From: Bacillota bacterium
GTDB lineage: Bacteria; Bacillota; Clostridia; Lachnospirales; Lachnospiraceae
Direction: 5' to 3'
DNA: 64,000 nucleotides
Assembly (NCBI GenBank): GCA_023407575.1
Contig: JAEYLX010000032.1
Span: 1 to 64,000, forward strand
Position 1 is the first letter of the stretch. The number at the start of each line of letters is the position of its first letter. Positions 28,739-38,517 of the stretch are shown here, one piece after another. Made by a program: the position numbers and the translations under genes. Under the pieces are notes generated by a model. The model saw only the letters and a program-made list of their open reading frames with translations, made no database searches and had not been told where the DNA came from.

Positions 28739-31700
28739 TGAAACCGATTTATATAAAAATGTCCGCCTTTGGTTCTTATGCATCAGAGGAAACAGTTGAA
28801 TTTGTTGAAGTAAATCAAGGTATTTTCTTGATCACAGGGGATACTGGGGCAGGAAAGACAACAATTTTTGATGCAATTACGTATGCGCTCTATGATGAGA
28901 CCAGTGGAGGCAGGAGAAATGGTGAGATGATGCGAAGTCAATTTGCCAAAGAGGACATCCCAACCTTTGTAGAACTTAAATTCAACTACAATAATGAAAT
29001 CTATGTAATTAAACGTTCTCCAAAGCAAAATAGATTAAGTAAGAAGAAAAACAAAGATGGTGAGTATACCATAACGGTGGAACAACCAAACGTGGAATTA
29101 ATCCTTCCAGACGGATTACCCTACAGAGGCAAAAGCAGAGAAACGAATCAAAGGATTGTTGAAATTGTTGGGTTGGATGTAAACCAATTCACTCAAATTG
29201 CAATGATTGCCCAAGGGGAGTTCTTGAAACTTCTTCATGCACCTTCCAAAGAAAGAAAAGAAATATTTTCAAAAATATTTAATACTAGAATCTTTTGGAA
29301 AATGGAAGAAGAGCTTCGAACACGGTCAAAAGATTTGTGGGTTCAATTAGAGGATAATAAGAAAGCAATTGTTCGGGAACTTGAGAATGTACAGCATATT
29401 AAAGATAGCGTGTATCAAGAACTTTGGGCAACCTCCCCACGTTTTCTTGAGAGTAATTATGATAAGTTAACAGAGCTTGTGGCTTTGATGATAGCGGAAG
29501 CAAAGGCAAAGGAGGAAGAGATTAACCTTGCCTTAAGTACGAAGCAAAAAGAAAGTGACCGCCTATTAGCTGAACTCAATCAGGCAAAAGAACTGAATGA
29601 ATTATTTGCTTCATTAAAGATTGTGGAAGATAAAAAGTTTGAACTGGATGCTGTTTCGAATGAAATGTTGTTGCTTAAGGACAAGATAGAGTCAGCACAA
29701 AAGGCAGCAGTCGTATTGCCCAAAGAGGACACTTTGATAGCGAAGGAAAAGGAAGTTACAGAATGTAGCCGGCGAAACACAGATTTAACGGAACTATTAG
29801 AACAAGAGAAAGAAAAGCTCACTATGCAAAATACTGTGAAATTAGCTGCTGAAGAGAGCCATCTTTCTGAAAGTAGTAAACTGAATCCTCAAATTAATCG
29901 CATTAGAGAACAATTACCAAAGTATGAAGAATTGGAGCAGAAGGTAAGTGAGAGAAAGGAACTTGGGATTCAAAAATCAGAGGCTGATTCTAAACTTATA
30001 AAAATCAATAATAGAATTAATCTCTCAAAAGAAAGACAGGCACAGATAGGTAAGGAGCAAGAGAACTTAAAGAATGTGTCAGAGCAGATACATAATTTAT
30101 TACATGCCGTTGATCTTCTTACTGCAAGAAGAGATGCCTTGGAGGGACTAATCATTAGCCATGGGACTATGATAAACCACCAAGCGATGTTGGAAAGAGA
30201 AGAAGCAAGCTATCAGAGCTATAAAGAAACGGTTGCTGATTTAACAAATCAATATGAGTTGAAATATCATCAATTTATTGAAGGACAAGCAGGTCTCCTA
30301 GCTGAAAAGCTTATGGAAGGAGAACCTTGTCCTGTCTGTGGAGCCACCTCTCATCCACACAAAACAATGAAATCAGAGGTACTGGTTAATCAAAGTGAGC
30401 TAAGCTTAGCTAAGAAGGAGCTGGATAATGCAATGATTCAGCAAAATGTGAAGAGGGACTCTTTACAAGAAGTCAAGGAGGAGTATCTAAAGAGCAAAAG
30501 CTTGGTAGAGCATGAAGTAAATAAGGTTCTTGAAGCTGGGTTTTTCAGTATTGCTTTGACCGAAGAATTACTATTATCAAACTTAATGGAATGTAAACAA
30601 CAACTTGAGGTTGAAGTAAAGAAGTTATCGGAGGCTAAACTGCAAAAGCAGAGATATGAGAAAAACGAGGAAGAAAACAAGCAGTTAGCAAATGCATTAG
30701 AAAATCTAGAGACTGAAAAAGAAGCTGAGAGTCGATTGGTTCAAGAGATTGACAAAAAGTTAGCTGCTGCAGAAGCGGTACTTAAAAACCTAAAGAATAG
30801 TCTGCTGTATGAGAGTAATCACGAGGCTGTAAATGTACTAAGAGTAATGGAAGGTCAGCTGAAAGAGTTAGAACAAAGTCGAACAGAAGCTGTGGAAGTT
30901 TACCAGCAAGTAGAGCGTCAGGTTATGGAGCTGCAAGGTAAGCTTAAAATAGAGGAAGAAAATTTAGTCCGGCTGACACTGGCGAAAAACCAAGCAGAAA
31001 TGGACTATATAAGTGAGATTCAGAAACAAGGCTTTTCAAATGATGCAGAATACCATGTGGCAATCCTAGCGCCACAGCAGTTGAAGGAGCATGGAGAGAG
31101 ATACCAAAACTACCTTAGGGCAGTAGAGGTCAATGCGAACAATCTCAATATATATCGCAAACAAACAGCTGGTAAAAATGTGGTTGCAACAGTGGATCTG
31201 GAAGAGAATCGAATCCAGCTGGAAGAAGAAAAGCAACAATTAATGAAAGAGAGCAACCAGGTGTATGGAATTAGAGACTATGACGAAAGAATATACATGG
31301 AAGTGTGTAGCTTATATAAGCAAAGAGAAGGTCTTACAAGAGATTACACTGTTATTAAAAGACTGGATGCCACTGCTAACGGTAAATTGAGCCAGAAGCA
31401 TATTAATTTTCAAACCTATATTCAAAGAAGATATTTCAACCTTATTTTACGAGAGGCAAACAAGCGATTGTTTACAATGTCGGGTGGTCAGTTTATCTTA
31501 AAGTGCAAAGATGTTGACGAACTATCCGGTCAGGGAGAGGTGGGACTGGATCTCGATATTTATAGTATGGTTAACGACCAGACCCGTGATGTAAAGACCT
31601 TATCCGGAGGGGAGTCTTTTATAGCAGCACTGGCTATGGCACTCGGTATGGCGGATATAATTCAAAACGCAGCAGGTAAAATCCACATCGACACCATGTT

Positions 31701-31896
31701 TATAGATGAAGGCTTTGGATCCTTAAGTGATGAAGCTAGAATGCAGGCAATTCATATTCTCCATGAACTATCCGGTGGTAACAGATTAGTCGGTATCATA
31801 TCCCATGTGACGGAGTTAAAGGCACAGATTGGAACAAAGTTGATTGTAACCAAAGGCGAAAAGGGAAGTAAGGTTAGATGGGAGATAGGGGAATAG
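28738..31896 (+). CDS. sbcC: Exonuclease SbcCD subunit C (Rad50-like ATPase)
   Basis: This SMC-like ATPase of 1,052 residues partners SbcD. The N-terminal Walker A GDTGAGKTT lies near 34. Long coiled coils (about 190-500 and 550-880) flank the zinc hook CPVC at 531-534. The C-terminal half has the ABC signature LSGGESFIAALAMALGM and Walker B MFIDEGFGSLSD. The pair processes palindromes and stalled forks, which may matter in a genome with many hairpin repeats such as those in this window. Confidence 0.95.
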   Translation: MKPIYIKMSAFGSYASEETVEFVEVNQGIFLITGDTGAGKTTIFDAITYALYDETSGGRRNGEMMRSQFAKEDIPTFVELKFNYNNEIYVIKRSPKQNRLSKKKNKDGEYTITVEQPNVELILPDGLPYRGKSRETNQRIVEIVGLDVNQFTQIAMIAQGEFLKLLHAPSKERKEIFSKIFNTRIFWKMEEELRTRSKDLWVQLEDNKKAIVRELENVQHIKDSVYQELWATSPRFLESNYDKLTELVALMIAEAKAKEEEINLALSTKQKESDRLLAELNQAKELNELFASLKIVEDKKFELDAVSNEMLLLKDKIESAQKAAVVLPKEDTLIAKEKEVTECSRRNTDLTELLEQEKEKLTMQNTVKLAAEESHLSESSKLNPQINRIREQLPKYEELEQKVSERKELGIQKSEADSKLIKINNRINLSKERQAQIGKEQENLKNVSEQIHNLLHAVDLLTARRDALEGLIISHGTMINHQAMLEREEASYQSYKETVADLTNQYELKYHQFIEGQAGLLAEKLMEGEPCPVCGATSHPHKTMKSEVLVNQSELSLAKKELDNAMIQQNVKRDSLQEVKEEYLKSKSLVEHEVNKVLEAGFFSIALTEELLLSNLMECKQQLEVEVKKLSEAKLQKQRYEKNEEENKQLANALENLETEKEAESRLVQEIDKKLAAAEAVLKNLKNSLLYESNHEAVNVLRVMEGQLKELEQSRTEAVEVYQQVERQVMELQGKLKIEEENLVRLTLAKNQAEMDYISEIQKQGFSNDAEYHVAILAPQQLKEHGERYQNYLRAVEVNANNLNIYRKQTAGKNVVATVDLEENRIQLEEEKQQLMKESNQVYGIRDYDERIYMEVCSLYKQREGLTRDYTVIKRLDATANGKLSQKHINFQTYIQRRYFNLILREANKRLFTMSGGQFILKCKDVDELSGQGEVGLDLDIYSMVNDQTRDVKTLSGGESFIAALAMALGMADIIQNAAGKIHIDTMFIDEGFGSLSDEARMQAIHILHELSGGNRLVGIISHVTELKAQIGTKLIVTKGEKGSKVRWEIGE

Positions 31897-32118
31897 GGAA
31901 TTTATCTAGGGAAGTCGTATCACGAATGTATTTAAAGATATAATAATCTATTTTTATAGTGTTGTTATTTATTAATTTAGATACAAGGATAAAGTTTAGG
32001 GGATTAGACTTTTCAGAGAAAACAACAAAAATAATCATGATAATGTATGGTATTGTTTTAACTGCGGTGATAATATATTTCGTTTTATTATTTATTATAA
32101 GATAAAAATATTAAAGAT
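31897..32118. other. Intergenic region, no convincing gene
   Basis: It is AT-rich. A 22-codon frame at 32037-32105 (MIMYGIVLTAVIIYFVLL...) would make a hydrophobic peptide, but it has no ribosome binding site at a useful distance. Nothing else is visible. Confidence 0.3.
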
Positions 32119-32182
32119 ATAAAATATGACACAACAGAAGTAGGTCTGCATTTAATCTGCTTTTGTTGTGTTATATTTTATC
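32119..32182. terminator. Hairpin between convergent sbcC and AraC gene
   Basis: A long, partly G-U paired stem (about 32119-32143 with 32158-32182, including ACACAACAGAAG with CTTTTGTTGTGT) ends in A/T-rich arms. It is a likely bidirectional terminator. Confidence 0.6.
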
Positions 32183-32197
32183 CTTTTATGTTCTAAA

Positions 32198-33067
32198 TCA
32201 TCCACCCGCTACCTGATTCCGATACTGACTCGGAGTTAACGCAAACAGCTTACGAAACTGTCTCGTAAAGTAATTACTATCATTAAATCCACTTTCATAG
32301 GCTACCTCAGAGATGGTCATATTTGATTCCTTTAAGAGTAAGCAGGCATGCTGCATTCTTAGGGTTAAGATATAGTTACCCGGAGTAGTCTGATAAGTAA
32401 GATTAAAGATGCGGGTAAAATGCCGTACAGACAGATTAGATTTCGCTGCCAGCCGTTCAATCGTAATGTCTTCTTTATAGTGTCGTTCAATGTAAGAAAG
32501 TGATTTTGCAATGTTAATCACATCCTCCTTCACATCAAAGGAGGTTAGACTATAGGCTCTGGACAAGAGCACCACCAGCATCATGAACTGAGAATTCAAA
32601 AATGTTTTCCAACCATATTTCTTATGCTCATATTCTTGTATCATTCTAGCAATAATTCGATGAACTTCTTCAAAATCATCCAGTGGTAATTTTAATCGAC
32701 TTTGAAAGCTGCGTTCCATAGTAAAGTAAGGCTCGATTACAAATAAAGCATGAAAACCAGCCAGTTTACGAATATCAAGATCAGAGGACTGTAATTGATC
32801 CGGACGATACATTATATTACAGATACGAAAATCATAAGCATTATCATAACCATGGGAGGTATTGTTACTTATAACAAATACATCCCCTTTTTTTATGAAA
32901 TAAGCCTCCTTATCAACTCTGTGCATAGCGGTGCCATTTAATACAATGACGAGTTCGCTAAAATCTGCATGGGTGTGCATATACAAATCTTCTTCATGGA
33001 ACCCATATTGGATATTAAAGGGGTAATTGGTATCCTGTGTAAAATATCTTAAGTACATCGTTTCCAT
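32198..33067 (-). CDS. AraC-family transcriptional regulator with cupin sensor
   Basis: The 289-residue regulator has an N-terminal AraC-type cupin (about 15-100, including HTHADFSELVIVLNG and KKGDVFVISNNTSHGY) that would bind a sugar. The C-terminal double helix-turn-helix (about 188-285, SNLSVRHFTRIFN and SGFNDSNYFTRQFRK) binds DNA. It is transcribed away from the GH43 gene, with starts about 130 bp apart, and is the probable local regulator of the GH43-binding protein pair. AAAGGA precedes the ATG. Confidence 0.87.
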   Translation of the reverse strand: METMYLRYFTQDTNYPFNIQYGFHEEDLYMHTHADFSELVIVLNGTAMHRVDKEAYFIKKGDVFVISNNTSHGYDNAYDFRICNIMYRPDQLQSSDLDIRKLAGFHALFVIEPYFTMERSFQSRLKLPLDDFEEVHRIIARMIQEYEHKKYGWKTFLNSQFMMLVVLLSRAYSLTSFDVKEDVINIAKSLSYIERHYKEDITIERLAAKSNLSVRHFTRIFNLTYQTTPGNYILTLRMQHACLLLKESNMTISEVAYESGFNDSNYFTRQFRKLFALTPSQYRNQVAGG

Positions 33068-33198
33068 AAAAATGACATCCTTTCATTGTGTCCGGATTGT
33101 GCTAATTTATGTCCTGTTAATTATAGAGAATATTAAGCTTTCATATTACACTATAAGCACTATAGCAAATTTATGATGAGTATTCAAGGAGGTTTTTT

Positions 33199-34521
33199 AT
33201 GCCTAATCCATATCTTCCTGGTTGGGAGTATATCCCAGACGGAGAACCACGAGTTTTTGGTGATCGAGTATATATTTACGGTTCACATGATAGTGCCGGT
33301 TCAGATAAATTCTGTGATTACAAGTTAAAGGTGTGGTCCGCACCTAAGGATAATTTAAATAACTGGACCTGCCATGGTGTAAGCTTTCAGACAAGAGATG
33401 ATGACGGAAAAATAAGTGATACACCGTGGACCGAAGGTGAGTTATATGCACCCGATGTGGTTGAAAAAGACGGAAAGTATTATTTATATGCCTACCTTTT
33501 CTACACAAAAGGATGTGTTGGTGTCAGTGATAGACCGGAAGGTCCATTTGAATTATTGTCCCAATATAAAGTACCAGAGAATTCACCTAAGTTATTAGAT
33601 GAATCAGTATTTGTTGACCCGGGTGTACTCGTAGATGATGATGGCAGAGTTTATATTTATTGTGGCTTTGAAGGCTCTTATATGGCTGAAATTAATGCGG
33701 ACAATATGTATGAGATAATCGATGGAACGTTCCAATTGGACATTATCCCTACCAGTGAGCCATATCGATTTTTTGAAGCTTGTTCTCCAAGAAAAGTTGG
33801 GGATACCTATTACATGATTTATTCGCCGAATCCTGGCAGCAGATTGGTATATGCTACCTCCAAATCACCAACAGGACCCTTTGATTACAGAGGAATTCTG
33901 GTAGATAACGGAGTAGATTATCCAGGTGGTAACAATCATGGTTCCATTTGTAATATCGATGGAAAGTGGTATATTTTCTATCACCGCATGACCAATGGAA
34001 GCATTATGTCCAGACGTGCCTGTGTAGAGCGTATAGAAATGCAGCCGGATGGAAGTTTTAATCAAGTAGAAATGACTTCCCTTGGCTTTGAGGAATCTCT
34101 TTCACCTTACGAGATAACACCTGCTGATCTGGCTTGTGTTCTAAAAGGGGATTGCCTTATTACTGAAAAAAATGTCTTTTCAAGATTAGTTACGAACATA
34201 ACGGATGGTAGTATTATCGGCTATAAGTATTACGACTTTGGTGAAGATTACAGTAGTAACTCTATGGAATTCAGTGCACAGATTAATGGTTTGGGCTGTA
34301 AGGCTAAAATGAAAATCTTACTGGACAGTTATGAGGATGGCAAAGAAATTGGTTGTGTTGAAATTGGACCTGATAGTGGTGTAGTAACTTCTAAAATAGA
34401 GAAGGTTACTGGAAGGCACGCAGTTTATTTCAAGATCGAGCATGGCTTTGGAGGATATTTTACTGATATGTTCAAAGGAAGACATTTGTTTGAACTGGTA
34501 TCCTTCGTATTTATGAAGTAG
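33199..34521 (+). CDS. Glycoside hydrolase family 43 protein
   Basis: It is a predicted cytosolic beta-xylosidase or alpha-L-arabinofuranosidase type enzyme of 440 residues, with no signal peptide. The five-bladed propeller (about 1-310) shows the three acidic residues of GH43: Asp14 in IPDGEPR as the base, Asp140 in VFVDPGV as the pKa modulator, and Glu193 in FFEACSPR as the general acid. A C-terminal beta-domain of about 120 residues follows. AAGGAGG precedes the ATG. The AraC regulator opposite and the binding lipoprotein downstream suggest a small hemicellulose-use unit. The exact substrate cannot be read from sequence. Confidence 0.88.
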   Translation: MPNPYLPGWEYIPDGEPRVFGDRVYIYGSHDSAGSDKFCDYKLKVWSAPKDNLNNWTCHGVSFQTRDDDGKISDTPWTEGELYAPDVVEKDGKYYLYAYLFYTKGCVGVSDRPEGPFELLSQYKVPENSPKLLDESVFVDPGVLVDDDGRVYIYCGFEGSYMAEINADNMYEIIDGTFQLDIIPTSEPYRFFEACSPRKVGDTYYMIYSPNPGSRLVYATSKSPTGPFDYRGILVDNGVDYPGGNNHGSICNIDGKWYIFYHRMTNGSIMSRRACVERIEMQPDGSFNQVEMTSLGFEESLSPYEITPADLACVLKGDCLITEKNVFSRLVTNITDGSIIGYKYYDFGEDYSSNSMEFSAQINGLGCKAKMKILLDSYEDGKEIGCVEIGPDSGVVTSKIEKVTGRHAVYFKIEHGFGGYFTDMFKGRHLFELVSFVFMK

Positions 34522-34673
34522 GTAGTTATTAAGATAACTATAGATAAGAGTAATTAATAAGGGGTAAATGTGAAGAAAAATTCTAAAGTGCTTAAGTATA
34601 CTACCTAAGAATTTCAATACTTCACATAAGTAAGAACAATTTATATGTTTTTATTGTTAGAAGGAGGATGTAT

Positions 34674-36353
34674 ATGAAAAAATGGACAAAGAAACTGACC
34701 TGTATGGTAATGATTTGCATTACAGTTTCAGCAATTGTATTTACTGGGTGTGGAAGTAAAAAACAGGAGCAACCAATTGAACTGACAATATATTCACAGT
34801 TAGCCAATTATAGTGGAGAACAAGTTGGTTGGTTTGCAAAGGTTTTACTTGATAAGTTTAATGTCAAGGTGACCATTGTAAATGATGCAGATGGAGTATT
34901 TGTAACTCGAATGGAATCCGGTAATTTAGGTGATATTATTATGTTTGGAAGCGATAGTGGTAATTATATAGAGGCGATTGACAAGGGTATGCTTTTTGAT
35001 TGGAATGAAGAAGACCTTTTGACAGAATATGGTCCCTATATTAAAGAGAATATGCCAAAGGCTTTAGAGAAAAATCAAGGCTTAAGTCCGGACGGAAAAC
35101 TGTATGGTTATGGTCTGGGAGTTGCTTCCTCACCAGATGACCATGGTTCCACCATCTATCATCCTGATGTACGCTTTGATTTATATAGAGATCTTGGTTT
35201 CCCTAAGGTTGAAACTTTAGAGGATTGGATTGATGTCCTGGCTCAAATGAAGGAAATCTGTCCGACTTCAGATTCTGGACATGAAACCTATGGGGTTTCG
35301 TTATTTAGTGACTGGGATGGCAACATGGTTATGTTTGTAAAGGCTACGGCTGCCTTATATGGATATGAAGAACTAGGAACTGGTTTATATGACGTCCAGA
35401 ATCAGACCTGGCAGGATTGTCTCGCAGAGGATGGGTTATATTTGAGATGCTTGCGTTTTTACAATCAATTATTTCAAAAAGGCTTACTTGATCCTGACTC
35501 TATGACACAGGGAGCGGATGGAGCACAGGAGGATTATACAGGCGGTGTAGCTTTCTTCAATATTTTTAATTACGCTGGTTCCATGCAATATAATATTCCA
35601 GAGCATTTAGAAGCAGGAAAGGCAATGTATCCTGTTGTCATGGAGGATCAAAAGACCTTAATGTCTGGACTTAATGTATATGGCAGTGCCAGAGTAGTCA
35701 CAATCGGTGCCAAAACCCAATATCCAGAGCTTTGCATGGAGATTATTAACTGGTTAAGTACACCAGAAGGTCAAATGACAAATGGCTATGGGCCACAGGG
35801 TGTTACTTGGGATTATGACGAAAATAAAAAGATTTACCTAACAGAATTAGGATTAAAGACAATCACTGACCAGGATACGGCAATGACTGGGGATTATACA
35901 GGCGCATATCGTGATGGTACCAATCAGATGAATTTTCAAGCTTGGAACGTTGATGCTTCTAATCCTGACTCAGATGGAGAAAGTTATAACTATCGCTCCT
36001 GGGCAAGCTATAATGCGACCCAAAAATATGACATATTGGATGAATGGAGAGTATGGTCAGGTGTTACGACACAGGATGAGTATCTAAGTGCGAACAATAA
36101 AGCGGTTGCGGTTGGAACCAGCTTCTCTGAATCTCAGAGAGATGATGATATGGAAGTTAAGTGGCAGCAAGTTACGGGTGTAATTCGTGATTATTCCTGG
36201 CGAGCTATCTATGCTAAGAGCGATGATGAATTTAACAGTATTGTTCAGGAAATGATAGAGAAAGCAAAGGGTTACAATTACGATGATGTTGCAGACTTTT
36301 ACAGAAATGAAGCAGTTAGAAGAAAAGCAGCAGAAGATTTAGTTTTAAACTAA
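34674..36353 (+). CDS. ABC transporter substrate-binding lipoprotein (family 1), orphan
   Basis: The 559-residue extracellular binding protein has a lipobox at VFTGC (residues 22-26) followed by the long bilobal domain typical of LplA-type oligosaccharide binders. ATG 34674 is chosen because AAGGAGG lies 6 bases upstream. The in-frame ATG at 34668 touches that site. It comes 152 bp after the GH43 gene, separated by an imperfect hairpin (34569-34626) without a T run. No permease or ATPase genes follow: a terminator comes 35 bp later. It therefore either serves permeases encoded elsewhere or acts as a sensor component. Confidence 0.85.
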   Translation: MKKWTKKLTCMVMICITVSAIVFTGCGSKKQEQPIELTIYSQLANYSGEQVGWFAKVLLDKFNVKVTIVNDADGVFVTRMESGNLGDIIMFGSDSGNYIEAIDKGMLFDWNEEDLLTEYGPYIKENMPKALEKNQGLSPDGKLYGYGLGVASSPDDHGSTIYHPDVRFDLYRDLGFPKVETLEDWIDVLAQMKEICPTSDSGHETYGVSLFSDWDGNMVMFVKATAALYGYEELGTGLYDVQNQTWQDCLAEDGLYLRCLRFYNQLFQKGLLDPDSMTQGADGAQEDYTGGVAFFNIFNYAGSMQYNIPEHLEAGKAMYPVVMEDQKTLMSGLNVYGSARVVTIGAKTQYPELCMEIINWLSTPEGQMTNGYGPQGVTWDYDENKKIYLTELGLKTITDQDTAMTGDYTGAYRDGTNQMNFQAWNVDASNPDSDGESYNYRSWASYNATQKYDILDEWRVWSGVTTQDEYLSANNKAVAVGTSFSESQRDDDMEVKWQQVTGVIRDYSWRAIYAKSDDEFNSIVQEMIEKAKGYNYDDVADFYRNEAVRRKAAEDLVLN

Positions 36354-36387
36354 GGACTATGTAATATGGCACATGAGTAAAAATATA

Positions 36388-36440
36388 AGAGAAGGCATTC
36401 TAGAATTAATTTTTCAATCCCAGAATGCCTTCTCTTCTTT
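36388..36440 (+). terminator. Rho-independent terminator
   Basis: A perfect 14-bp stem (AGAGAAGGCATTCT 36388-36401 with its complement 36422-36435) is followed by CTTTT. It ends the GH43-binding protein unit. Confidence 0.8.
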
Positions 36441-36458
36441 TATTCATGACAAGTGAAG

Positions 36459-36716
36459 TTAAATAACTTGCCTTCTCTTCCAGCTATTATATAACAGGCA
36501 TAATGTATTAACAGCGTCCAACACGTTATCTGACACCAAATAAGGTTCTGCAGGTTCCCATAACTTTCGGCCAATAGTCAAACTGTCGTTACAGCCACCT
36601 GTTTTTACCAGGATACTTCTAATATCCGTATTACTTCCAAGTAACATATCACTTTCGCCCATATCTCCAATAATGTAACTGCTGTCTATATTTTCTATGT
36701 AAAAAATTAAAATTAA
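36459..36716 (-). pseudogene. Truncated C-terminal remnant of a HAD-superfamily phosphatase
   Basis: The frame is open from the stop of the ABC ATPase gene down to 36459. It reads ...NIDSSYIIGDMGESDMLLGS and then NTDIRSILVKTGG, the closing metal-binding motif and helix of HAD-IIIA phosphatases (histidinol-phosphate or heptose-bisphosphate type). The N-terminal two thirds, with the catalytic DxDGT motif, are absent. There is no ribosome binding site. ATG 36662 falls inside the motif. I read it as the 3' end of a gene whose 5' part was lost when the present neighbour arrangement formed. Confidence 0.6.
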
Positions 36717-37727
36717 TTACTTCCACTTCTTATAGAGTTCTGCAATTACCTGTTCAATAGGCGCTTTCTTTATTTCTATATCTTTAATTCCATCCATCTC
36801 AGATAATCGTCCAAGCAGCATTTTAATTGGGGTTTTTGTAAGGTCAACTTCATATTCAAACACCCCGTTTTCGCCGGATAGTTGTCGGCCTTCCTTTAAC
36901 TCCATAAATGCATTGTCAGAGGATATGATAAAACGAGTCAAATTTCCCGTGATATCTCGAAGACCATCAAAGCTACCATCATATACGACATTACCATTTG
37001 CAACCATTAATATACGTTGGGCCATTTCCTCAAGATCATCCATATCATGGCTGGTAACTACGATAGTAACACCATTCTCACGGTTAATCTTTTTAAGAAA
37101 GTCTATCATTTGTCGCTTTGCAACAACATCAAGACCCAAGGTAGGCTCATCCAGTAAGATGATTTCTGGTGAGTGTAGTAGCATCATAGCAAGATCTGCT
37201 TTCATTCGCTGACCAAGAGATAGCTCACGGGCAAAGGTTTTCATCAGTTCACTGATGTCCAGTAGCTCAATTACCATTTCAAGATTTCGTTTATAAACGG
37301 CATCTGGTACATTCCAGACCACCTTCTTCCATTCAAAGCTTTGTGATACGGGATGGTCCCACCACAATTCTGTACGGTTACCGAATAAGATACCTAACCT
37401 TGACATTAGATGTAAGCGGTCCTTATCGGGTGATTTACCCAGAACCGATATCGAACCGCTTGTTGGTTGCAGCATTCCAGCCAAGAGCTTCATCGTGGTA
37501 CTTTTTCCTGCTCCATTTGGTCCGGCATAAGCTACGAATTCCCCTGGTTTAATTGAGAATGAGACATTATCAAGAGCAGAGATTATTTTCTTTTGAGGTT
37601 TCAATAAGTTTTTTATAAGATCCTTACCAGCATTTTCGCGCTGCCATTGGGTAAAAACTTTAGTTACACCTGTAACATTAACTGCGGTGTCCGCCGGATA
37701 CATATCGATTAATTCCTTTTTTGACAT
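36717..37727 (-). CDS. ABC transporter ATP-binding protein (ABC-2 exporter type)
   Basis: The 336-residue ATPase belongs to a probable export system of the daunorubicin/DrrA-like class. It has Walker A GPNGAGKST (near 70), signature LSLGQRMKAD (near 165), Walker B IILLDEPTLGLD and an H-loop TSHD, and ends with a roughly 80-residue C-terminal extension. AAAGGA precedes the ATG by about 10 bases. Its start overlaps the upstream permease gene by 50 bp. The two permeases encoded upstream are its natural partners. The substrate is unknown; drug or lipid export is the family's usual role. Confidence 0.88.
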   Translation of the reverse strand: MSKKELIDMYPADTAVNVTGVTKVFTQWQRENAGKDLIKNLLKPQKKIISALDNVSFSIKPGEFVAYAGPNGAGKSTTMKLLAGMLQPTSGSISVLGKSPDKDRLHLMSRLGILFGNRTELWWDHPVSQSFEWKKVVWNVPDAVYKRNLEMVIELLDISELMKTFARELSLGQRMKADLAMMLLHSPEIILLDEPTLGLDVVAKRQMIDFLKKINRENGVTIVVTSHDMDDLEEMAQRILMVANGNVVYDGSFDGLRDITGNLTRFIISSDNAFMELKEGRQLSGENGVFEYEVDLTKTPIKMLLGRLSEMDGIKDIEIKKAPIEQVIAELYKKWK

Positions 37728-38517
37728 AGTATTTAAATCCTTTCTTAAAAAAATATGTTGCTGTTAGCGTTAGTAATACAGCAAATACTAAGGGATATAA
37801 GCTTACTAGTGTAGAAGCTTTGCCCAATATAATCATAGTTGGAAGCCAAGCCAATAGACCTGCGGGGAAAATAGTTAAAAGAGGCAGCTTCATGTATAGA
37901 GGCATACCGGATAATGGAAAGGTTGAGGTATATTGTGCGTTGTAAATTACAGAACTTGAGATTTCCTCACATTGCACCGGTGCATAAAAAGCGAGGCTGG
38001 ATACAAGGTAGGAGATAGCCACCGTAATTATCATACTGACGAGCACATTGCCAAGTAGGGCTGGTATCCACCACCAGGGTAAGGTAATAGACAGGTTGCA
38101 GGCAGCGACTACCATTAGAATTATCCCAGATATTAAGTTACTGGAACTTGTAAATGGAAATATGCCAATTGTGAGCTGGACACTATAAGGCAATGGCATA
38201 AGGAACATATGCTCCCATTGGCCACGGCCGATTATTCTGCTGGGATACAAAGCATTGCAGCCACCCATAATAAGTAATGCACCCATAACAATATTTCCAT
38301 AAGCTAACATAAAAAGTATTTCAAATTTATCTAAGCCTCCAATACCTCCAAACTTCCAGGCCAGTAAAAAGATACCGGAAATGGAAGACACATTGGCACA
38401 TAGATCGGATATTATGACTAGGAGCATGAATTTGGTATCTCGAAGGAGGGAAGCAAAATCCATTTTTGCATAGATACCTAGAAGTTTTAAATAACGTTGA
38501 AAAGTCATTTTATCCAC
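37678..38517 (-). CDS. ABC-2 family permease
   Basis: The 279-residue membrane protein has six predicted helices, an ABC-2 type exporter subunit (the family with two related permeases per ATPase). Its 3' end overlaps the ATPase gene by 50 bp and its 5' end overlaps the preceding permease gene by 8 bp, which indicates tight translational coupling. The cytoplasmic N-terminus (MDKMTFQRYLKLLGIYAKM) is amphipathic, as is usual for this family. Confidence 0.8.
   Translation of the reverse strand: MDKMTFQRYLKLLGIYAKMDFASLLRDTKFMLLVIISDLCANVSSISGIFLLAWKFGGIGGLDKFEILFMLAYGNIVMGALLIMGGCNALYPSRIIGRGQWEHMFLMPLPYSVQLTIGIFPFTSSSNLISGIILMVVAACNLSITLPWWWIPALLGNVLVSMIITVAISYLVSSLAFYAPVQCEEISSSVIYNAQYTSTFPLSGMPLYMKLPLLTIFPAGLLAWLPTMIILGKASTLVSLYPLVFAVLLTLTATYFFKKGFKYYVKKGINRYVSGGHRS

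Noticed and set aside
32037..32105. 22-residue hydrophobic peptide, possibly a toxin
   Set aside because: There is no ribosome binding site at a usable distance and no antisense RNA layout.
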